A stretch of DNA of 5,470 nucleotides from SIG480 sp045595605 (lineage in GTDB: Bacteria > Bacillota > Clostridia > Oscillospirales > JAAYXM01), in NCBI GenBank assembly GCA_045595605.1, contig JAZOAS010000082.1:1-5470 (forward strand), written 5' to 3'. Below the pieces are notes generated by a model. The model saw only the letters and a list, made by a program, of their open reading frames with translations, did not search any database and was not told the DNA's origin. This document shows positions 4,701-5,470 of this stretch, in pieces (position 1 is the stretch's first letter; each line of letters starts with the position of its first letter). The translations under genes and the position numbers were made by a program.

Positions 4701-5390
4701 ATGAATTTACGATTTTCCCGTCTCTCTTCCCTCATAGGCGAAGATTCACAAAAAAAGCTTTACGAAAGCCATATTATGATTTTCGGTCTCGGCGGTGTCG
4801 GCGGATATGCCGCAGAAGCTGTCGCCCGTTCAGGTGTCGGAAAGATTACTCTCGTTGATTTTGATACTGTAAACGAAACAAACATTAACCGTCAGCTATG
4901 TGCACTTGAAAGCACTCTCGGTGAGCCGAAAGTCAGTGTCATTTCAAAAAGACTTATTGACATTAACCCAAGTCTTGAAATATGTGAGAAGAGATGCCGA
5001 TATACAAAAGAAAACCGCGAAGAGTTTTTCTCGCTAAATCCCGATTACATAATAGATGCAATTGATTCCGTCACGGATAAGATAGACCTCATAGTTGAGG
5101 CAAAAAAGAGAAATATCCCGATTATTTCCGCGATGGGCGCAGGAAACAAGCTTGACGCCGCAGCTTTCAAGGTCTCAGACATATCCAAAACAAAGGTTTG
5201 TCCTCTTGCGAAGGTTCTTCGCAAGGAGCTTGGAATTCGCGGCGTAAAACACCTTAAAGTCGTCTATTCCGAGGAACTCCCCGTTGTAAAAGAACGCTCA
5301 CCTGCAAGCGCCGCATGGGTCGTCGGAACGGCAGGACTTTTGCTTGGCGGCGAAGCAATACGAGATTTAATAAAAAACGAAGCAGATTAA
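4701..5390 (+). CDS. tcdA: tRNA threonylcarbamoyladenosine dehydratase (TcdA, YrvM/YgdL family)
   Basis: A 229-residue E1-like, ThiF/MoeB-fold protein. TcdA uses ATP to dehydrate t6A at position 37 of ANN-decoding tRNAs into cyclic ct6A. Visible motifs are the opening RFSRLSSLIGEDSQKKL (4-20) typical of the family, the nucleotide-binding loop FGLGGVGGYAAEA (28-40), VDFDTVNETNINRQ (52-65) with the ATP-contacting D55, N61 and R64, the G-x-x-K at 74-77, DYIIDAIDSVTDK (115-127) and ISAMGAGNKLD (about 140-150). It lacks the zinc-binding CxxC pairs of MoeB/ThiF, as expected for TcdA. It is slightly short (E. coli 268, B. subtilis about 254), mostly through a trimmed C-terminus, which ends inside a terminator. 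The ATG at 4701 is preceded by GGGGGA (4689-4694), a weak ribosome binding site. No separate promoter is evident, so read-through from the 6S promoter is likely. Confidence 0.93.
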   Translation: MNLRFSRLSSLIGEDSQKKLYESHIMIFGLGGVGGYAAEAVARSGVGKITLVDFDTVNETNINRQLCALESTLGEPKVSVISKRLIDINPSLEICEKRCRYTKENREEFFSLNPDYIIDAIDSVTDKIDLIVEAKKRNIPIISAMGAGNKLDAAAFKVSDISKTKVCPLAKVLRKELGIRGVKHLKVVYSEELPVVKERSPASAAWVVGTAGLLLGGEAIRDLIKNEAD

Positions 5391-5405
5391 TCTGCTTCGT
5401 TTTTT
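5372..5405. terminator. Perfectly palindromic bidirectional terminator overlapping two stop codons
   Basis: The 34 bp are an exact palindrome with 17-base arms, six A then CGAAGCAGATT and its complement ending in six T. It is a strong intrinsic terminator on either strand, with the centre TTAA as the loop. The tcdA stop (5388-5390) lies at its centre, as does the stop of the minus-strand frame (5389-5387). It thus terminates both convergent transcripts. Confidence 0.9.
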
Positions 5406-5470
5406 GCTTCTCTTGCAGTTCTTCGCGGGTCTTCGTCAAGCTTTTCCCAGCCGGGTAGCGGAAGTCGTTG
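5387..5470 (-). CDS. C-terminal end of a convergent gene, product unknown (start outside window)
   Basis: A minus-strand frame is open from the right edge for 27 codons and stops at TAA 5389-5387 in the centre of the palindromic terminator. The visible end includes LPLPGWEKLDEDPRRTAREA followed by KNEAD. It is hydrophilic and I cannot assign a family. Support for a real gene is the stop codon placed exactly in a bidirectional terminator, sensible codon choice, and the tail-to-tail layout with tcdA, which it overlaps by four bases. With only 27 codons, a chance open frame remains possible. Confidence 0.5.
   Translation of the reverse strand, partial: QRLPLPGWEKLDEDPRRTAREAKNEAD

Noticed and set aside
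4502..4858. Small frames covering the 6S region (4502-4735 minus, 4589-4858 plus)
   Set aside because: The RNA pairing pattern and promoter explain the region; the frames are rich in Arg and Cys, run into tcdA in the wrong frame, and lack start signals.
5254..5439. Minus-strand 61-codon frame opposite the tcdA end
   Set aside because: It overlaps conserved tcdA coding sequence in a different register from the frame that stops in the palindrome, and has no supporting signals.

Overview
The window reads as chromosomal DNA of an endospore-forming, low-to-moderate GC Firmicute, most likely a Clostridia member. The strongest evidence is a full-length spoIVA (spore coat ATPase). It is supported by a DUF1292 (YrzB-type) protein, a Firmicutes-style 6S RNA directly upstream of tcdA (as I recall, the same neighbour as bsrA-yrvM in Bacillus subtilis), strong AGGAGG-type ribosome binding sites and Rho-independent terminators. 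I see no mobile elements, CRISPR arrays, tRNA or rRNA genes.

Left third (1-2471): a small, probably sugar-responsive locus. An AraC-family regulator (1683-2471, +) is divergent from a two-gene operon on the minus strand: an uncharacterised TIM-barrel, glycoside-hydrolase-like protein (500-1531), then a SIS-domain phosphosugar-binding protein of the UPF0309/COG4821 type (1-503, cut by the window edge). The two operon genes overlap as ATGA. The operon has a clear sigma-A promoter (TTTACT, 17 bp, TATAAT), with ACTTT direct and inverted repeats immediately upstream of the -35 that could be the regulator's site. The substrate is unknown; this is the least understood part of the window.

Middle (2494-4470): the regulator converges on spoIVA (2529-4001, -). 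An 18-bp-stem bidirectional terminator separates them and contains the spoIVA stop codon. spoIVA starts at TTG behind a strong Shine-Dalgarno and has a sigma-E-like promoter candidate. A very acidic DUF1292 protein (4161-4439, +) is transcribed divergently from it.

Right part (4438-5470): a strong extended -10 promoter drives a structured RNA of about 170 nt that I identify as 6S RNA, followed after about 40 nt by tcdA (tRNA t6A dehydratase, 4701-5390, +). tcdA ends inside a perfect 34-bp palindromic terminator. A minus-strand reading frame enters from the right edge and stops in the same palindrome, so the two convergent proteins would share the C-terminal residues KNEAD.

The stretch 4440-4700 is the only one longer than about 250 bases without a protein gene, and it holds the 6S promoter and RNA.
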